A DNA stretch of 64,000 nt from Celeribacter arenosi (GCF_039539485.1 NZ_BAABDF010000002.1:1-64000), one strand, 5' to 3'; positions 52,441-61,568 are shown, counted from the stretch's first letter. Notes: a model not told the origin generated them from the sequence alone. Numbers and translations: made by a program.

Positions 52441-53220
52441 ATGGCCGATCCAATTATCCAAATGAAGAACATCGAAAAACATTTCGGCAGAGTGATTGCT
52501 CTGGCGGGTGTATCGGTCGACGTGTTTCCGGGCGAGTGTCACTGTCTGCTGGGCGACAACGGCGCAGGCAAGTCGACCTTCATCAAGACAATGTCCGGGG
52601 TGCTTAAACCCACTGCCGGAGAGATCATCTTCGAGGGTAATCCGCTCGATTTCAATGACCCTCGCGATGCGATTGCGGCGGGGATTGCGACAGTGCACCA
52701 GCATCTGGGCATGATCCCATTGATGAGCGTGGCGCGAAATTTCTTCATGGGCAATGAGCCGATCAAGAAGTTCGGACCAATCAAGTTGTTCGACCATGAA
52801 CACGCCAACATGGTGGCCATGCAAGAGATGAAGACGATGGGCATCAACCTGCGTGGGCCGGACCAAGCGGTGGGCACTTTGTCCGGCGGTGAACGTCAGA
52901 CGGTAGCCATTGCCCGCGCGGTGCATTTCGGTGCGAAAGTGCTGATTTTGGACGAGCCGACCTCAGCGCTGGGTGTGCGCCAGACCTCGAACGTTCTTGC
53001 AACCATCGACAAAGTCCGCAAGCAAGGTATTGCCGTTGTGTTCATCACACACAACGTGCGCCACTCGCTGGCGGTGGGGGACCGTTTCACGGTTCTCAAT
53101 CGCGGCAAGACCCTTGGGACAGCGATGAAGGGAGAAATAACGCCTGAAGAACTGCAAGATTTGATGGCAGGCGGGCAAGAGCTGGCGACCCTCGAGGGTA
53201 GCCTTGGGGGCACCGTGTAG
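52441..53220 (+). CDS. Sugar ABC transporter ATPase, single nucleotide-binding domain
   Basis: A 259-residue ATPase. Walker A GDNGAGKST, signature LSGGERQTVAIARA, Walker B VLILDEPTSALG and the switch His FITHN are all present. Most ribose-family ATPases have two fused domains (about 500 residues); this is the single-domain form that dimerises, as in the fructose FrcA type. ATG 52441 follows GGGGAACG and starts one base after the permease stop. Last gene of the inositol transporter operon. Confidence 0.92.
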   Translation: MADPIIQMKNIEKHFGRVIALAGVSVDVFPGECHCLLGDNGAGKSTFIKTMSGVLKPTAGEIIFEGNPLDFNDPRDAIAAGIATVHQHLGMIPLMSVARNFFMGNEPIKKFGPIKLFDHEHANMVAMQEMKTMGINLRGPDQAVGTLSGGERQTVAIARAVHFGAKVLILDEPTSALGVRQTSNVLATIDKVRKQGIAVVFITHNVRHSLAVGDRFTVLNRGKTLGTAMKGEITPEELQDLMAGGQELATLEGSLGGTV

Positions 53221-53375
53221 AACGACATGCTAAAGGAGCCGGGGTGCGGACGGCAGTAGAGCATGTCAGTGAACGCGAACTATTTCGAGCTCTCGTGATC
53301 TACAAATGCCAAAAGTCATGCGATCTTTGTAAATAAGGTTCAGGGCAGACATGAGACACACCTCCAGTTGAGTGT

Positions 53376-53409
53376 CTTGCCCCGCCGCACCGGAATGAGA
53401 CGGGGCAAG
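53376..53409. terminator. Hairpin between convergent ABC and MFS genes
   Basis: CTTGCCCCG (53376-53384) and CGGGGCAAG (53401-53409), perfect 9-bp stem with a 16-base loop. It lies six bases past the MFS stop. No long T run follows on either strand, so its action as terminator is uncertain. Confidence 0.4.
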
Positions 53410-53414
53410 TGAGG

Positions 53415-54596
53415 TTATTCAGCAGCAACAGCGCGGGGTGCTGATGTATTCAGTCGGCCTGACAGGCGCACCAGAACAATCCCGACACCCACCACACCAG
53501 CGGCGATGTAGGGCGCAGCGGCAAGGCCGATGCTTTCCACCACAAGCCCCCCGGCCCATGCACCCCCGGCAATGCCAAGATTGAACGCACCGATGTTCAA
53601 ACCGGACGCCACATCAACCGCACCCGGCGAGACTTCGCGTGCGATTTGCACGACGTAAGACTGCAGCGGTGGCACGTTGGCGAAGGCAAAACCGCCCCAG
53701 AAGGCCGCAACCGCAATGGCTGCAATCGGGCTGGTGAGGAACGCGCCAAGTGCGACCAGTGAGATGGCAAGGCCAGCAAAGATCACGGTCAGGGACGCCA
53801 CTGCACCGATGCGGTCGGCCAGTTTGCCGCCCGCGATGTTCCCCACGGCGACAGATGCACCGTAGAGCAACAGCACAAGGCTAACCGCACTCGCAGACAG
53901 ACCTGTGACTTGGTTCAGCATCGGCGCAAGGAAGGTAAAGGCGATGAAGTTGCCACCATAGCCAATTGCCGTGATCAGATAGACCAGCAGAAGCCGTGGC
54001 GAGGTCAGTACCTGCAATTGGGCTTTGATCCCCGCTGACGCAGCCTTGGTCAGATTGGCGGGCACCAGAATGGAAGACGCGATGAACCCGATCACGCCAA
54101 GCGCGACAACGCCAAGGAAGGTCGACTGCCAGCCGAAGTTCTGGCCAATGAAGGTCCCCAAAGGCACACCCGTCACCAGCGCGACTGTCAGGCCAAGGAA
54201 CACCAGCGCTATGGCGGAGCTTTCCTTTTCGGGCTCCACAAGATCGGTCGCGATGGTCGAGGCGATGGCAAAGAACACGCCGTGAGCGAGACCGGTAATA
54301 AAGCGCGCAGCGACAAGGCTGCCGTAATCCGGCGCGAAGGCGGCATACCCGTTGCCGAGGATGAACAGCCCCAGCAAGAGCAGCAACAGTGTCTTACGCG
54401 GCAAACGGTCGGCCATGGCGGTCAGCACCGGCGCGCCAATGGTCACGCCAAGGGCGTAAAGACTGACCAAAAGGCCAGCGGAAGGGATAGAGACGCCCAG
54501 ATCGGCGGCGATGGTGGGAAGCAAGCCGACGATAACGAACTCGGTCGTTCCGACGGCGAAAGCGCTGATGGTCAGCGCCCAAAGGGCAAGTGGCAT
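53415..54596 (-). CDS. MFS drug/sugar exporter, AraJ-like
   Basis: A 393-residue transporter with 12 membrane helices. The first helix ALTISAFAVGTTEFVIVGLL and the motif A region ADRLPRKTLLLLLLG are typical of the AraJ/YdhP branch (DHA1 efflux). Charged residues are few inside helices. ATG 54596 begins MPLALWAL; a 23-codon upstream extension overlaps the promoter. It is divergent from a LysR gene, which is probably its regulator. Confidence 0.91.
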   Translation of the reverse strand: MPLALWALTISAFAVGTTEFVIVGLLPTIAADLGVSIPSAGLLVSLYALGVTIGAPVLTAMADRLPRKTLLLLLLGLFILGNGYAAFAPDYGSLVAARFITGLAHGVFFAIASTIATDLVEPEKESSAIALVFLGLTVALVTGVPLGTFIGQNFGWQSTFLGVVALGVIGFIASSILVPANLTKAASAGIKAQLQVLTSPRLLLVYLITAIGYGGNFIAFTFLAPMLNQVTGLSASAVSLVLLLYGASVAVGNIAGGKLADRIGAVASLTVIFAGLAISLVALGAFLTSPIAAIAVAAFWGGFAFANVPPLQSYVVQIAREVSPGAVDVASGLNIGAFNLGIAGGAWAGGLVVESIGLAAAPYIAAGVVGVGIVLVRLSGRLNTSAPRAVAAE

Positions 54597-54707
54597 CGGT
54601 TTTCTCCAGTAAATTTGATGTCGACGCCGTATATGCCAGCCGCTATCTATTGCGAGAACGGACAAGTTTGGAATGGATCATTGCAAAAATTGCACGAATT
54701 GCTGCGC

Positions 54708-55577
54708 ATGGGGGATTTGGCTGCCTTCGTCGGAATCGTCGATGATGGGGGCTTTGCTGAATCCGCGCGGCGCAGGGGGATGTCTGCCTCCACGCTTAGC
54801 CGGTCAGTCACGCGGCTCGAAGAGCAATTGAATGTCACATTGTTGCGCCGCACGACGCGATCCATCGAAATCACCCCCGAAGGTGCCGCAGTTCTGGCTG
54901 AGGCGCGCGAAATTCTGGACCGCAGTGAAACCCTGCAAGAGATCGCAAGCAGTGGGCAGGCGCCCGCCGGACCGCTCCGGGTGAACGCACCGGTTCCTTA
55001 CGTCCTGCATGTTCTCGCTCCGCGCCTGGTTGAATTCCACGCGCAATACCCCGGCATCCAGCTGTCGATCGACATGACAGACACGCTGGTGGATCTGATC
55101 GGCAGTCACGCGGATGTTGCCATTCGGCTGGGCCAGCTGCCCGATAGCGAAATGTTGCACCGACCCCTGGGGCGCACGGCTTGGAAATTGGTGGCGACCC
55201 CGGAATATCTCGATCGCAAAGGCTGGCCAAAAACACCTGCCGACCTCGCGCGGCTGGAACAGGTCCGCTTCGCGTCACCTGATCATATCAACACATTGCG
55301 CTTTGCCGGTCTGTCCACCCCTGTAACGGTGCCCCCCGCTCTGAGCGCGGGCAATGGAGAGGCCGTTCGCCAGATGGTACTAGGCGGTCTGGGCATTGCG
55401 CGTTTTTCCGACTTCATGATCGCAGACGACATCCAGGCCGGGCGTTTGATTGAGCTATTTCCCGGCCAGCTCGACGCCGCCCCTTTGAATATCTCGGCGC
55501 TCTACCTGACCCGCGTCTCGGGCCTTCGCCGACTGGGGGTCTTTCTTGATTGGGTGGCGAACATTAGCGGAGACTAA
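54708..55577 (+). CDS. LysR-type transcriptional regulator
   Basis: A 289-residue LysR protein. Winged helix: AAFVGIVDDGGFAESARRRG, then MSASTLSRSVTRLEEQLNVT; effector domain GPLRVNAPVPYVLHVLAPRL to LYLTRVSGLRRLGVFLDWVA. ATG 54708 is taken because LysR proteins usually start a few residues before this first helix; in-frame TTG codons at 54681 or 54690 and ATG 54633 are alternatives and none has a strong ribosome site. Divergent from the MFS exporter gene with 111 bases between the starts. Confidence 0.9.
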   Translation: MGDLAAFVGIVDDGGFAESARRRGMSASTLSRSVTRLEEQLNVTLLRRTTRSIEITPEGAAVLAEAREILDRSETLQEIASSGQAPAGPLRVNAPVPYVLHVLAPRLVEFHAQYPGIQLSIDMTDTLVDLIGSHADVAIRLGQLPDSEMLHRPLGRTAWKLVATPEYLDRKGWPKTPADLARLEQVRFASPDHINTLRFAGLSTPVTVPPALSAGNGEAVRQMVLGGLGIARFSDFMIADDIQAGRLIELFPGQLDAAPLNISALYLTRVSGLRRLGVFLDWVANISGD

Positions 55578-55686
55578 GTTTTGCGAGCGTCATCGCCGCA
55601 AACTCGGTGAACGAACGCTTTGCCCAGCTGAGCTGACCTAGATGACAAATGCAGCGAAGCGTTGGTTGGTTCCCAAACGTATGTCG

Positions 55687-56181
55687 CTAGGCGGGCTCAT
55701 TCTCGCCTTTTCGAGCCGCGTCTATCGCGGCGACGTCAATCTTCTTCATCTGCATCATGGCTTCAAAAGCACGTTTTGCTTCTGCCCCTCCTGCGGCCAT
55801 GGCCTCGGTGAGGGTGCGGGGCGTGATTTGCCCTGAGACCCCCCACTTGTCCTTGCACCAGCCACACATGCTCTCTTCACCGCCGTTGCCAACGATTGCA
55901 TTCCAGTACATGTCCGTTTCTTCTTGGGTATCCGTGGCGACCTGAAACGAGAACGCCTCTCCGTGTTGAAAATTTGGCCCGCCGTTGACGCCGATACAGG
56001 GAATTCCAAGGACGGTGAACTCCACGACCAACACCTCGCCTGCGCTCCCGGAAGGGTTGTCGCTCGGCGAATGCTGCACGCTTTCAACTGAACTGTTCGG
56101 GAATGTTTCGGCGTAAAAGTTCGCCGCCGCTTCAGCGTCCTTATTGAGCATGAGGCAAATTCGGTTGTTTGGCACCGTCAT
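55687..56181 (-). CDS. PhnB-like VOC protein (3-demethylubiquinone methyltransferase-like fold)
   Basis: A 164-residue protein of the PhnB/3-dmu-9_3-mt group: NRICLMLNKDAEAAANFYAE, FPNSSVESVQHSP, VLVVEFTVLGIPCIGVNGGP, FQHGEAFSFQVATDTQEETD and the CGWCKDKWGVSGQITPR stretch with WGVSWQ-like motif. Function in bacteria is unknown despite the family name. The end KKIDVAAIDAARKGENE is a common tail. Monocistronic by appearance; the 233 bases upstream up to the TetR stop hold nothing recognisable. Confidence 0.88.
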   Translation of the reverse strand: MTVPNNRICLMLNKDAEAAANFYAETFPNSSVESVQHSPSDNPSGSAGEVLVVEFTVLGIPCIGVNGGPNFQHGEAFSFQVATDTQEETDMYWNAIVGNGGEESMCGWCKDKWGVSGQITPRTLTEAMAAGGAEAKRAFEAMMQMKKIDVAAIDAARKGENEPA

Positions 56182-56414
56182 GTGCTGGCTCCTGCGCGAA
56201 CGAAGTTATCCGTCGTCAGATTATCACAAAATGGGCGCTTTCCCAAAGCAGAGATCAATCGATTTTGCGGTGCCTATGTTCCGAATTTTTGTTTGTGCAG
56301 CGAAGCAGCGGATCACAGTGGCTTAAGGAGCTTTGGGAGGTGATGCGAAATTACATGCGCTCAACTCGCGCGAATTTCTTCGCGCTGGAATTGCCCCCTA
56401 ATAGACGTTGAGCT

Positions 56415-57014
56415 TTAAGATGAGATACCGAGCCCCATCGTCTCCTGTGCCATATCAGCCGCGAGTTTTGAGATGTCGTCTTGAGGCGTTCCCCGCAGCA
56501 TTTCGACACGCAAAGCGGATATATTGGCTTGATATCGCAGGGCGAGGCGCTTTGGATCTGCATCTGACGGGAGCTCACCCGAGGCACGGGCTGCCTCGAA
56601 ACTCTCTGCGAATTCCACGCACATTTGATCAAGGTATCGCTTTGAGGCGTCAGCAATTTCGGGGTCGGTGGATGTTGTATCAACAACCGTTTTCATCAAC
56701 ATACAGGCCCGCCGCGCGGGATCGTCCTTCGCAAGATCCGCATAGTTTTGGAACTGCGCTGCTAACCCGGTAAGCGGTGTTGCAGCCTTGGCCATTTCCG
56801 AGCGGAAGTTGTCGCGAGATGCTTCAAAGTAGCGATTGATCGCCAGAAGGTAGAGGTTTTCCTTGCTGTCGAACGCGGCATAAATGCTGCCGGGTTTCAT
56901 GTGCAGCGCCGATTCCAGATCCTTGAGCGATGTTGCGTGATAACCCTTGCGCCAGAACAGGATCATAGCCGCATCAAGGGCGGCGTCACGATCATAAGTG
57001 CCGGCGCGGGCCAT
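56415..57014 (-). CDS. TetR-family regulator
   Basis: A 199-residue TetR protein. Helix-turn-helix: AALDAAMILFWRKGYHATSL then KDLESALHMKPGSIYAAFDS, with the C-terminal TetR_C16/AcrR-like domain (MKTVVDTTSTDPEIADASKR). It is the last gene of the operon that starts at 58711 and is three bases after the FrnE-like gene. The operon's promoter has two copies of a 16-bp palindrome, which fits autoregulation by this TetR protein. Confidence 0.92.
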   Translation of the reverse strand: MARAGTYDRDAALDAAMILFWRKGYHATSLKDLESALHMKPGSIYAAFDSKENLYLLAINRYFEASRDNFRSEMAKAATPLTGLAAQFQNYADLAKDDPARRACMLMKTVVDTTSTDPEIADASKRYLDQMCVEFAESFEAARASGELPSDADPKRLALRYQANISALRVEMLRGTPQDDISKLAADMAQETMGLGISS

Positions 57015-57017
57015 GGG

Positions 57018-57668
57018 TTATCCTTCCATTTCGGCAAGTTGAGACAGAATGTTGGTGTAATTTTCCACGCCCTGCGCCCCTGTGACAAGATGTTTGCGGT
57101 TAAACACCACGGCAGGGACACCGGAAATGCCTTGTTGTTGCCAGAACCGTTCGGCGCTGCGCACGTCATTGGCAAAGCGTTGATCGTCAAGCACGGCGGC
57201 TGCCTCAGCACGGTCCAGCCCGATTTCGGCCGCAACATCGGCCAGTACGGCGTCGTCAGACAGGTTGCGTTGATCTGTGAAATGGGCGGTGAATAGCGCC
57301 ATCTTCAAATCATGCATGCGGCCTTGGGTGTTCGCCCAATGCAACAACTGATGAGTGTTGAACGTGTTGTGCATACGCGAGTCTTTGGTCCAATTGAAAT
57401 CAAACCCCAGCGCGCCCGCCAGTGCTTTCATCTGCTGGCGTGATTGTTCGGATTGTTCGGGCGTGCTGCCGTACTTTTCCATAATGTGCTCGCGCGTGTT
57501 CTGGCCTTCCGGCGGCATCTGCGGGTTCAATTCAAAAGGATGCCAATGGATTTCGTGATCTGTGCCCGCGGCGTCCAGCGCCTTTGACAATTGGCGATAC
57601 CCGATGATGCACCACGGGCACATGACATCAGATACGATATCGATATGTAGAGTTTTGGACATTTTCAT
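57018..57668 (-). CDS. DsbA-family oxidoreductase, FrnE-like
   Basis: A 216-residue cytoplasmic DsbA-fold protein of the FrnE type. Active site SDVMCPWCIIGYRQLSKALD with CPWC; helical insert from about 45 to 155 (HPFELNPQMPPEGQN); cis-Pro in ISGVPAVVFNRKH. FrnE proteins act as disulfide isomerases in oxidative stress. The start at ATG 57668 overlaps the upstream membrane protein stop (ATGA). Confidence 0.93.
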   Translation of the reverse strand: MKMSKTLHIDIVSDVMCPWCIIGYRQLSKALDAAGTDHEIHWHPFELNPQMPPEGQNTREHIMEKYGSTPEQSEQSRQQMKALAGALGFDFNWTKDSRMHNTFNTHQLLHWANTQGRMHDLKMALFTAHFTDQRNLSDDAVLADVAAEIGLDRAEAAAVLDDQRFANDVRSAERFWQQQGISGVPAVVFNRKHLVTGAQGVENYTNILSQLAEMEG

Positions 57669-58093
57669 ACGCTCCGTTCGTGGCCAATGACGCGGCGATC
57701 GCCGCCAAGCCAAAGTCGTAAATCATTGATGTCAAACAGCAGGGACAGGAGGTTCACCGCCAACAGTATGGCTAAATAGGTGTCGTAAGCGCCATTTGCC
57801 ACAGGGCGCGCAAAGACCAGTAGCAGAACCAACGGCACCCAAAAAATGACATGGCCGCCTGAAACAAGCTTGGTAAAGCCGCGATGGCGCATAAGTACGA
57901 TTTGGCTGGTCAGCATTCCGCCCCATGCAAGTGCTGTAACGAGAATGCCCATCGGCTCGGACGCGAAATAGAGGCTAATCATATTGATTGGCGCAAGGAT
58001 GACCATCATCCAGATTATCACCCAGAGCGGCAAGGCGCGAAAGGATGTCCAGATATCTGCAGTGAGATTGGTTTTTCGCATTGGGTGGCCCAT
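57665..58093 (-). CDS. Small inner-membrane protein, unknown function
   Basis: A 142-residue protein with four membrane helices: LPLWVIIWMMVILAPINMIS, ILVTALAWGGMLTSQIVLMR, a HxxxF region GFTKLVSGGHVIFWVPLVLL and DTYLAILLAVNLLSLLFDIN. I do not recognise its family with certainty. No clear ribosome site precedes ATG 58093; ATG 58081 (MRKTNL) is an alternative. It overlaps the FrnE-like gene, so it belongs to the TetR-controlled operon. Confidence 0.75.
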   Translation of the reverse strand: MGHPMRKTNLTADIWTSFRALPLWVIIWMMVILAPINMISLYFASEPMGILVTALAWGGMLTSQIVLMRHRGFTKLVSGGHVIFWVPLVLLLVFARPVANGAYDTYLAILLAVNLLSLLFDINDLRLWLGGDRRVIGHERSV

Positions 58094-58141
58094 GGTTGAT
58101 CGCGGGTGTGCCGGAGCGTTTTGCCCGCTCCGGCCATTGGA

Positions 58142-58711
58142 TTATTCAGCAGCGACGGCTGTCTTCTTTTCCCAGGCAAACTTTTGGAACACTTGGTCAA
58201 CGGGAGTTTTTGCAAAGTGGTTGGTGTAGTTGGACATCAGTTTTTGCGCAGCGCCCAGAATGATTTCGAGGATGTTTGTCTCGGTAAAGCCTGCGTCCAG
58301 GAACGCCTGTGTATCAGCGTCTGAAACAAATCCACGATCGCGTACCAGCGCCAATGTGAAGGTGCGGAGAGCTTCAAGTTTGGCAGTCGGCAGCGGAGTT
58401 TCGTTGCGCAATGCTTCAGTGATCTCATCGTCAACCTTCATCATCTTCGCAATCCCGGTGTGGGCTGGAACACAGTAGTGGCAGTTGCTTTCGACGTTGA
58501 TTGTCTGCCAGACGACAGTTTTTTCTTCGTCCGTCATAGATGTCGCCATGAACTGCTGGTGGGCGAAGCTATAGGCGGCCAACAGAGGTGGGGCGGCGGC
58601 CATTGTGCCGTGCAGGCCCGGAATGCGACCGTTGGCTTTTAGCGACGTTTCCAAGAGCGGCTTGCCAGCCTCCGGTGCGGATTCGATGGTATGGATTGGG
58701 AAGGTTGCCAT
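58142..58711 (-). CDS. Carboxymuconolactone decarboxylase family (AhpD-like) protein
   Basis: A 189-residue protein of the CMD/AhpD superfamily. The redox motif is ESNCHYCVPAHTGIAKMM with CxxC followed by His, as in AhpD; it is preceded by the helix KTVVWQTINV. Proteins with this motif act as alkyl-hydroperoxide reductase partners, in contrast with true PcaC enzymes that lack the cysteine pair. First gene of the operon; its promoter carries two TetR-type palindromes 56 and 80 bases upstream of ATG 58711. Confidence 0.9.
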   Translation of the reverse strand: MATFPIHTIESAPEAGKPLLETSLKANGRIPGLHGTMAAAPPLLAAYSFAHQQFMATSMTDEEKTVVWQTINVESNCHYCVPAHTGIAKMMKVDDEITEALRNETPLPTAKLEALRTFTLALVRDRGFVSDADTQAFLDAGFTETNILEIILGAAQKLMSNYTNHFAKTPVDQVFQKFAWEKKTAVAAE

Positions 58712-58766
58712 GGTATGTCCTTTCAGGAGCGAAGTTCTGTGTTCGATGAAAGTGACATAGGTTGTA

Positions 58767-58782
58767 TTGAGTGATCACTCAA
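58767..58782. promoter_or_regulatory. TetR operator 1
   Basis: TTGAGTGATCACTCAA, perfect 16-bp palindrome upstream of the CMD-family gene. The second copy is identical and 24 bases away. Confidence 0.85.
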
Positions 58783-58790
58783 GTCGCTAT

Positions 58791-58806
58791 TTGAGTGATC
58801 ACTCAA
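58791..58806. promoter_or_regulatory. TetR operator 2
   Basis: TTGAGTGATCACTCAA, identical to operator 1. A further half site GAGTGACGTGATCA-like stretch follows at 58810, suggesting a third weak site. Confidence 0.85.
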
Positions 58807-59147
58807 TAGTGAGTGACGTGATCAGGTGCGAAGCATTGCACGTAACCAACCGCACGCCCGTGGCCTTAGCAAAAAGACGACAGACAGCCGAAGGTCCGCT
58901 TCTACAGTTTTATTGGCATTGAACGGGTCGCATTGCGCGGCCTTTTTCATTTGGTGGCTGTCGGCTCTTCTTGGAAGCGCGCCATTCGTCACGCGGACCT
59001 CAACTGTTTCTTCTAAGGAGATGCTGCGTCAAGTATCGGGCCGATGAACCGCACCCAATAAGGTCCTATATTTTCACCATAAAACGGAGACCATCCGTGA
59101 CGCAATCGCGCGTGAAGGACAGGCTCTGCACATTTGGGAAATACACT
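58807..59147. other. Gene-free stretch before the NAD(P)-binding protein
   Basis: About 340 bases. Contains one repeat-core word AAGGTCCGCTTC at 58891, and short frames without gene-like features. The leader of the next gene is at its end. Confidence 0.45.
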
Positions 59148-59822
59148 ATGAGCAAACACATCTTTCTTCTGGGCGGTTCTGGTCGCACAGGTCTCCTTGT
59201 CATCGAAAAGGCGCTGGCTTCGGGTCACAAAGTCACGGCTTTGGTTCGAAACACTGCAAAAGTCGAGATATCACATGCAAACCTCACCCTTTTCGAAGGG
59301 TCGCCATCCTCGGCCAAAGACCTCGCCGCTGCGATGCAGGGCTGCGACTCTGTGATCGTGACACTGAACAATAGCCGTCAGACGGACTCCCCCTTCAGCA
59401 AGATCATAAACTCCGACACCCTCCTGACAGACACCATCAGTGAAACGGTTGCGGCGATGAAAGGCCACGGCATCACACGGATTTCCATGCTTAGCGCGGC
59501 GGGAACAACCGACACGTTTGTGACGGCCCCTTGGGTCATGCGTCTCATGATCAAACACACAAACTTGGGACATGCCTATCGTGATCACGAAGGGGTGCAG
59601 GCGGTGTTGGAGGCCTCTGGTTTGGACTGGACGTTGGGCCGTGCGATGATGTTGGGCAAAAAACCGGGCACAGCGCCGGTCATCGAAAGCTATGTGGTCA
59701 ATGGTAAAGCCGACCCAAAGCCTGCGATGCAAATATCGCGCGCGTCAGTAGCGCAGTGGCTGATCGACAGCCTTGATCGTGATGATTTGGCGGCGAAGGC
59801 CCCTATGATCTCGCAAAAATAG
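59148..59822 (+). CDS. NAD(P)-binding protein, NmrA/atypical SDR type
   Basis: A 224-residue Rossmann protein. ATG 59148 starts MSKHIFLLGGSGRTGLLVIE, with the GGSGRTG loop. TLFEGSPSSAKDLAAAMQGC, ISMLSAAGTTDTFVTAPWVM and the end VAQWLIDSLDRDDLAAKAPM match the flavin-reductase/NmrA-like group. It lacks the YxxxK pair. ATG 59148 is preferred because the upstream extension has no gene-like composition; no strong ribosome site precedes it (GGAAATACACT). Followed by a good terminator. Confidence 0.86.
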   Translation: MSKHIFLLGGSGRTGLLVIEKALASGHKVTALVRNTAKVEISHANLTLFEGSPSSAKDLAAAMQGCDSVIVTLNNSRQTDSPFSKIINSDTLLTDTISETVAAMKGHGITRISMLSAAGTTDTFVTAPWVMRLMIKHTNLGHAYRDHEGVQAVLEASGLDWTLGRAMMLGKKPGTAPVIESYVVNGKADPKPAMQISRASVAQWLIDSLDRDDLAAKAPMISQK

Positions 59823-59875
59823 TCGCGGATCGGCTGTACGTTTTTGTCGAGAGTATACCGGATCATACATTAAAC

Positions 59876-59906
59876 AGACAGGCGACATTCCTGCCGCCTG
59901 TCTTTT
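59876..59906 (+). terminator. Rho-independent terminator
   Basis: AGACAGGCG (59876-59884), ten-base loop, CGCCTGTCT (59895-59903), then TTTT. Perfect 9-bp stem between convergent genes; it can serve both. Confidence 0.85.
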
Positions 59907-59936
59907 GAATTCTGCTTTTGGTGCTGCGAATTGGCG

Positions 59937-60629
59937 CTACTGCGCGGTGCGCAAAGCCTCGATAAAGCGAATGAAATCAATCCATTGCGGACCGGAAGCC
60001 GTGTGCCCTACGTCATCCTTGGACACGGCCACGCATAGCCCCAAATTTTCTAGATAGGACTGTGTCGCCACCGCTTGTTCTACGGATATAAACGGGTCTT
60101 GGTTGCCAAACCCGAGAAAGACTGGTTTTGCCTGCAGCGCGTCGTGGCCCGGGATCTGTTGCTTGATCCCATCCATGATCCGGCCACCAAAGGCGCCGCT
60201 GGCCAGATAGTTGCTCGGACTGGTCAAAAACAGATTGAGAGACAAGGCAGCGCCCTGACTAAATCCTGCGACAACGATCTGGTTCGGGTCCGCGTTATGC
60301 GCGCGCACCATCTCAACAATGAAGCCGGAAACCTGATGTCGCGCAGCACGTTCGCTTTCGACATCAACGACCATCCTGGGATCAGTCCGTCCGCCTTCAA
60401 ACCAATCGTCGATCCGCTCGACCTCAAACCATTTGTATTGGTTGGGGGCGACCTTAATCGTGCCACGCGCGGTGATGACCAACCATTCCTCAGGCACATG
60501 TTTCGACAGTGGATGTAGATTGCGTTCGTTACTGGCGAACCCGTGAAAAAGGAACAGCACGGGTGCAGGGTTTGCCGGATCTTTTGGCGGCCGCACCAGA
60601 TACTGCAGATCAAAGGTGGATTGTGCCAT
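59937..60629 (-). CDS. MhqD-like carboxylesterase/phospholipase
   Basis: A 230-residue alpha/beta hydrolase of the phospholipase/carboxylesterase family (PF02230). Nucleophile elbow VVAGFSQGAALSLNLF; Asp in FGNQDPFISVEQ and His in DDVGHTASGPQW complete the triad; the oxyanion region is LFLFHGFASNERNLHP. ATG 60629 is preferred; a longer frame overlaps the dioxygenase gene. It lies 7 bases after that gene, the arrangement of the mhq (methylhydroquinone) resistance genes, where MhqD and MhqO cooperate. Confidence 0.87.
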   Translation of the reverse strand: MAQSTFDLQYLVRPPKDPANPAPVLFLFHGFASNERNLHPLSKHVPEEWLVITARGTIKVAPNQYKWFEVERIDDWFEGGRTDPRMVVDVESERAARHQVSGFIVEMVRAHNADPNQIVVAGFSQGAALSLNLFLTSPSNYLASGAFGGRIMDGIKQQIPGHDALQAKPVFLGFGNQDPFISVEQAVATQSYLENLGLCVAVSKDDVGHTASGPQWIDFIRFIEALRTAQ

Positions 60630-60636
60630 GGCGCGA

Positions 60637-61542
60637 TCAGACCTCAAATTTTGGCCAGAGCTTTGCTTCCAGCCCTGCAACATCAAGGCCGGAAAGCTCC
60701 GTACCAGACGGCGTAAGCCCCTTTGCGTTGGCGAACGTGTCTTTGTCTTGGACGTCCAATTCATATCCGATGAGGCGGGCCATGTTTGACGGCGGGCGCT
60801 GGATGTCGGGCCCTAACCAGTTGTTCAGAGCGATGCGGTGCCCATAGGGATCACCCGCGCCCAAATCGATCATCCCCATTTGTGGCAGCACAATATTCTT
60901 CGCGAATCCAAGGTCTTGGTACCAATCTGCGGCGGCTTCCAGTTTTGGCACACGCAAATGGAGGTGGGACAGAAAGGTATCCTCTGAAATATGTGCTCTC
61001 AGGTCGGCATCTTTCGCAGGCGTCAATTCTTTTTGAACGTTTAACCGCTCGCGCCCACTGTGCAGATTACCATTCACATCCGTCATCACGCAGCCGTTTC
61101 TGACCTCGTGATAGGTCTTCAACCGCTCTGGTGTTTCAAGCGCAAACTCGACCTCGAGACCGTCGGGATCGGCGAGATACAGCGACTTCGACGTCAAATG
61201 GTCTACCGGAGATACCCGCAAACCCAAGGCCACGAACCGCGCATAGAGCCGCGCAAGTTCCGCCAGTTCCGGCACGCCAATGGCCAAGTGATACATTCCC
61301 ATATACCCCGGTTCGGCCTTTTGCTGCGCACCAGCATGTAGAATGACCAGATCGCGTTTGTTGGTCCCGAGCGCGACAGATGTCTCTGTTTCATTACGAA
61401 TGCGAAGCCCGAAGGCTACCGTCCAAAAATGCGTTGCAGCCTTGAGATCTGTTACTTGCAGATCAAAATGTCGCCAAGAAAACCGCTCCGGCAATCCAGC
61501 GCCGCGCAGGCGTTTTGCGAGGTTTTGTGCGTCAGTTAGCAT
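60637..61542 (-). CDS. MhqO-like ring-cleaving VOC dioxygenase
   Basis: A 301-residue two-module VOC protein like MhqO/CatE extradiol dioxygenases. Module 1 begins SWRHFDLQVTDLKAATHFWT, with MGMYHLAIGVPELAELARLY and DPDGLEVEFALE; module 2 has FLSHLHLRVPKLEAAADWYQ and DPYGHRIALNNWLG. Metal ligands are probably His in HLHLRV and MYHLAIG and a Glu in LEVEF. It would open the ring of hydroquinones or catechols. It follows the DoxX-like gene by 65 bases, with a hairpin between. Confidence 0.85.
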   Translation of the reverse strand: MLTDAQNLAKRLRGAGLPERFSWRHFDLQVTDLKAATHFWTVAFGLRIRNETETSVALGTNKRDLVILHAGAQQKAEPGYMGMYHLAIGVPELAELARLYARFVALGLRVSPVDHLTSKSLYLADPDGLEVEFALETPERLKTYHEVRNGCVMTDVNGNLHSGRERLNVQKELTPAKDADLRAHISEDTFLSHLHLRVPKLEAAADWYQDLGFAKNIVLPQMGMIDLGAGDPYGHRIALNNWLGPDIQRPPSNMARLIGYELDVQDKDTFANAKGLTPSGTELSGLDVAGLEAKLWPKFEV

Positions 61543-61568
61543 GTCACTTGCTCCCGAAAAAGCAGGGT

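Noticed and set aside
51341..52472. Long minus-strand frames opposite the sugar permease
   Set aside because: Shadow of a GC-rich plus-strand membrane gene; the predicted products are low-complexity and have no domain.
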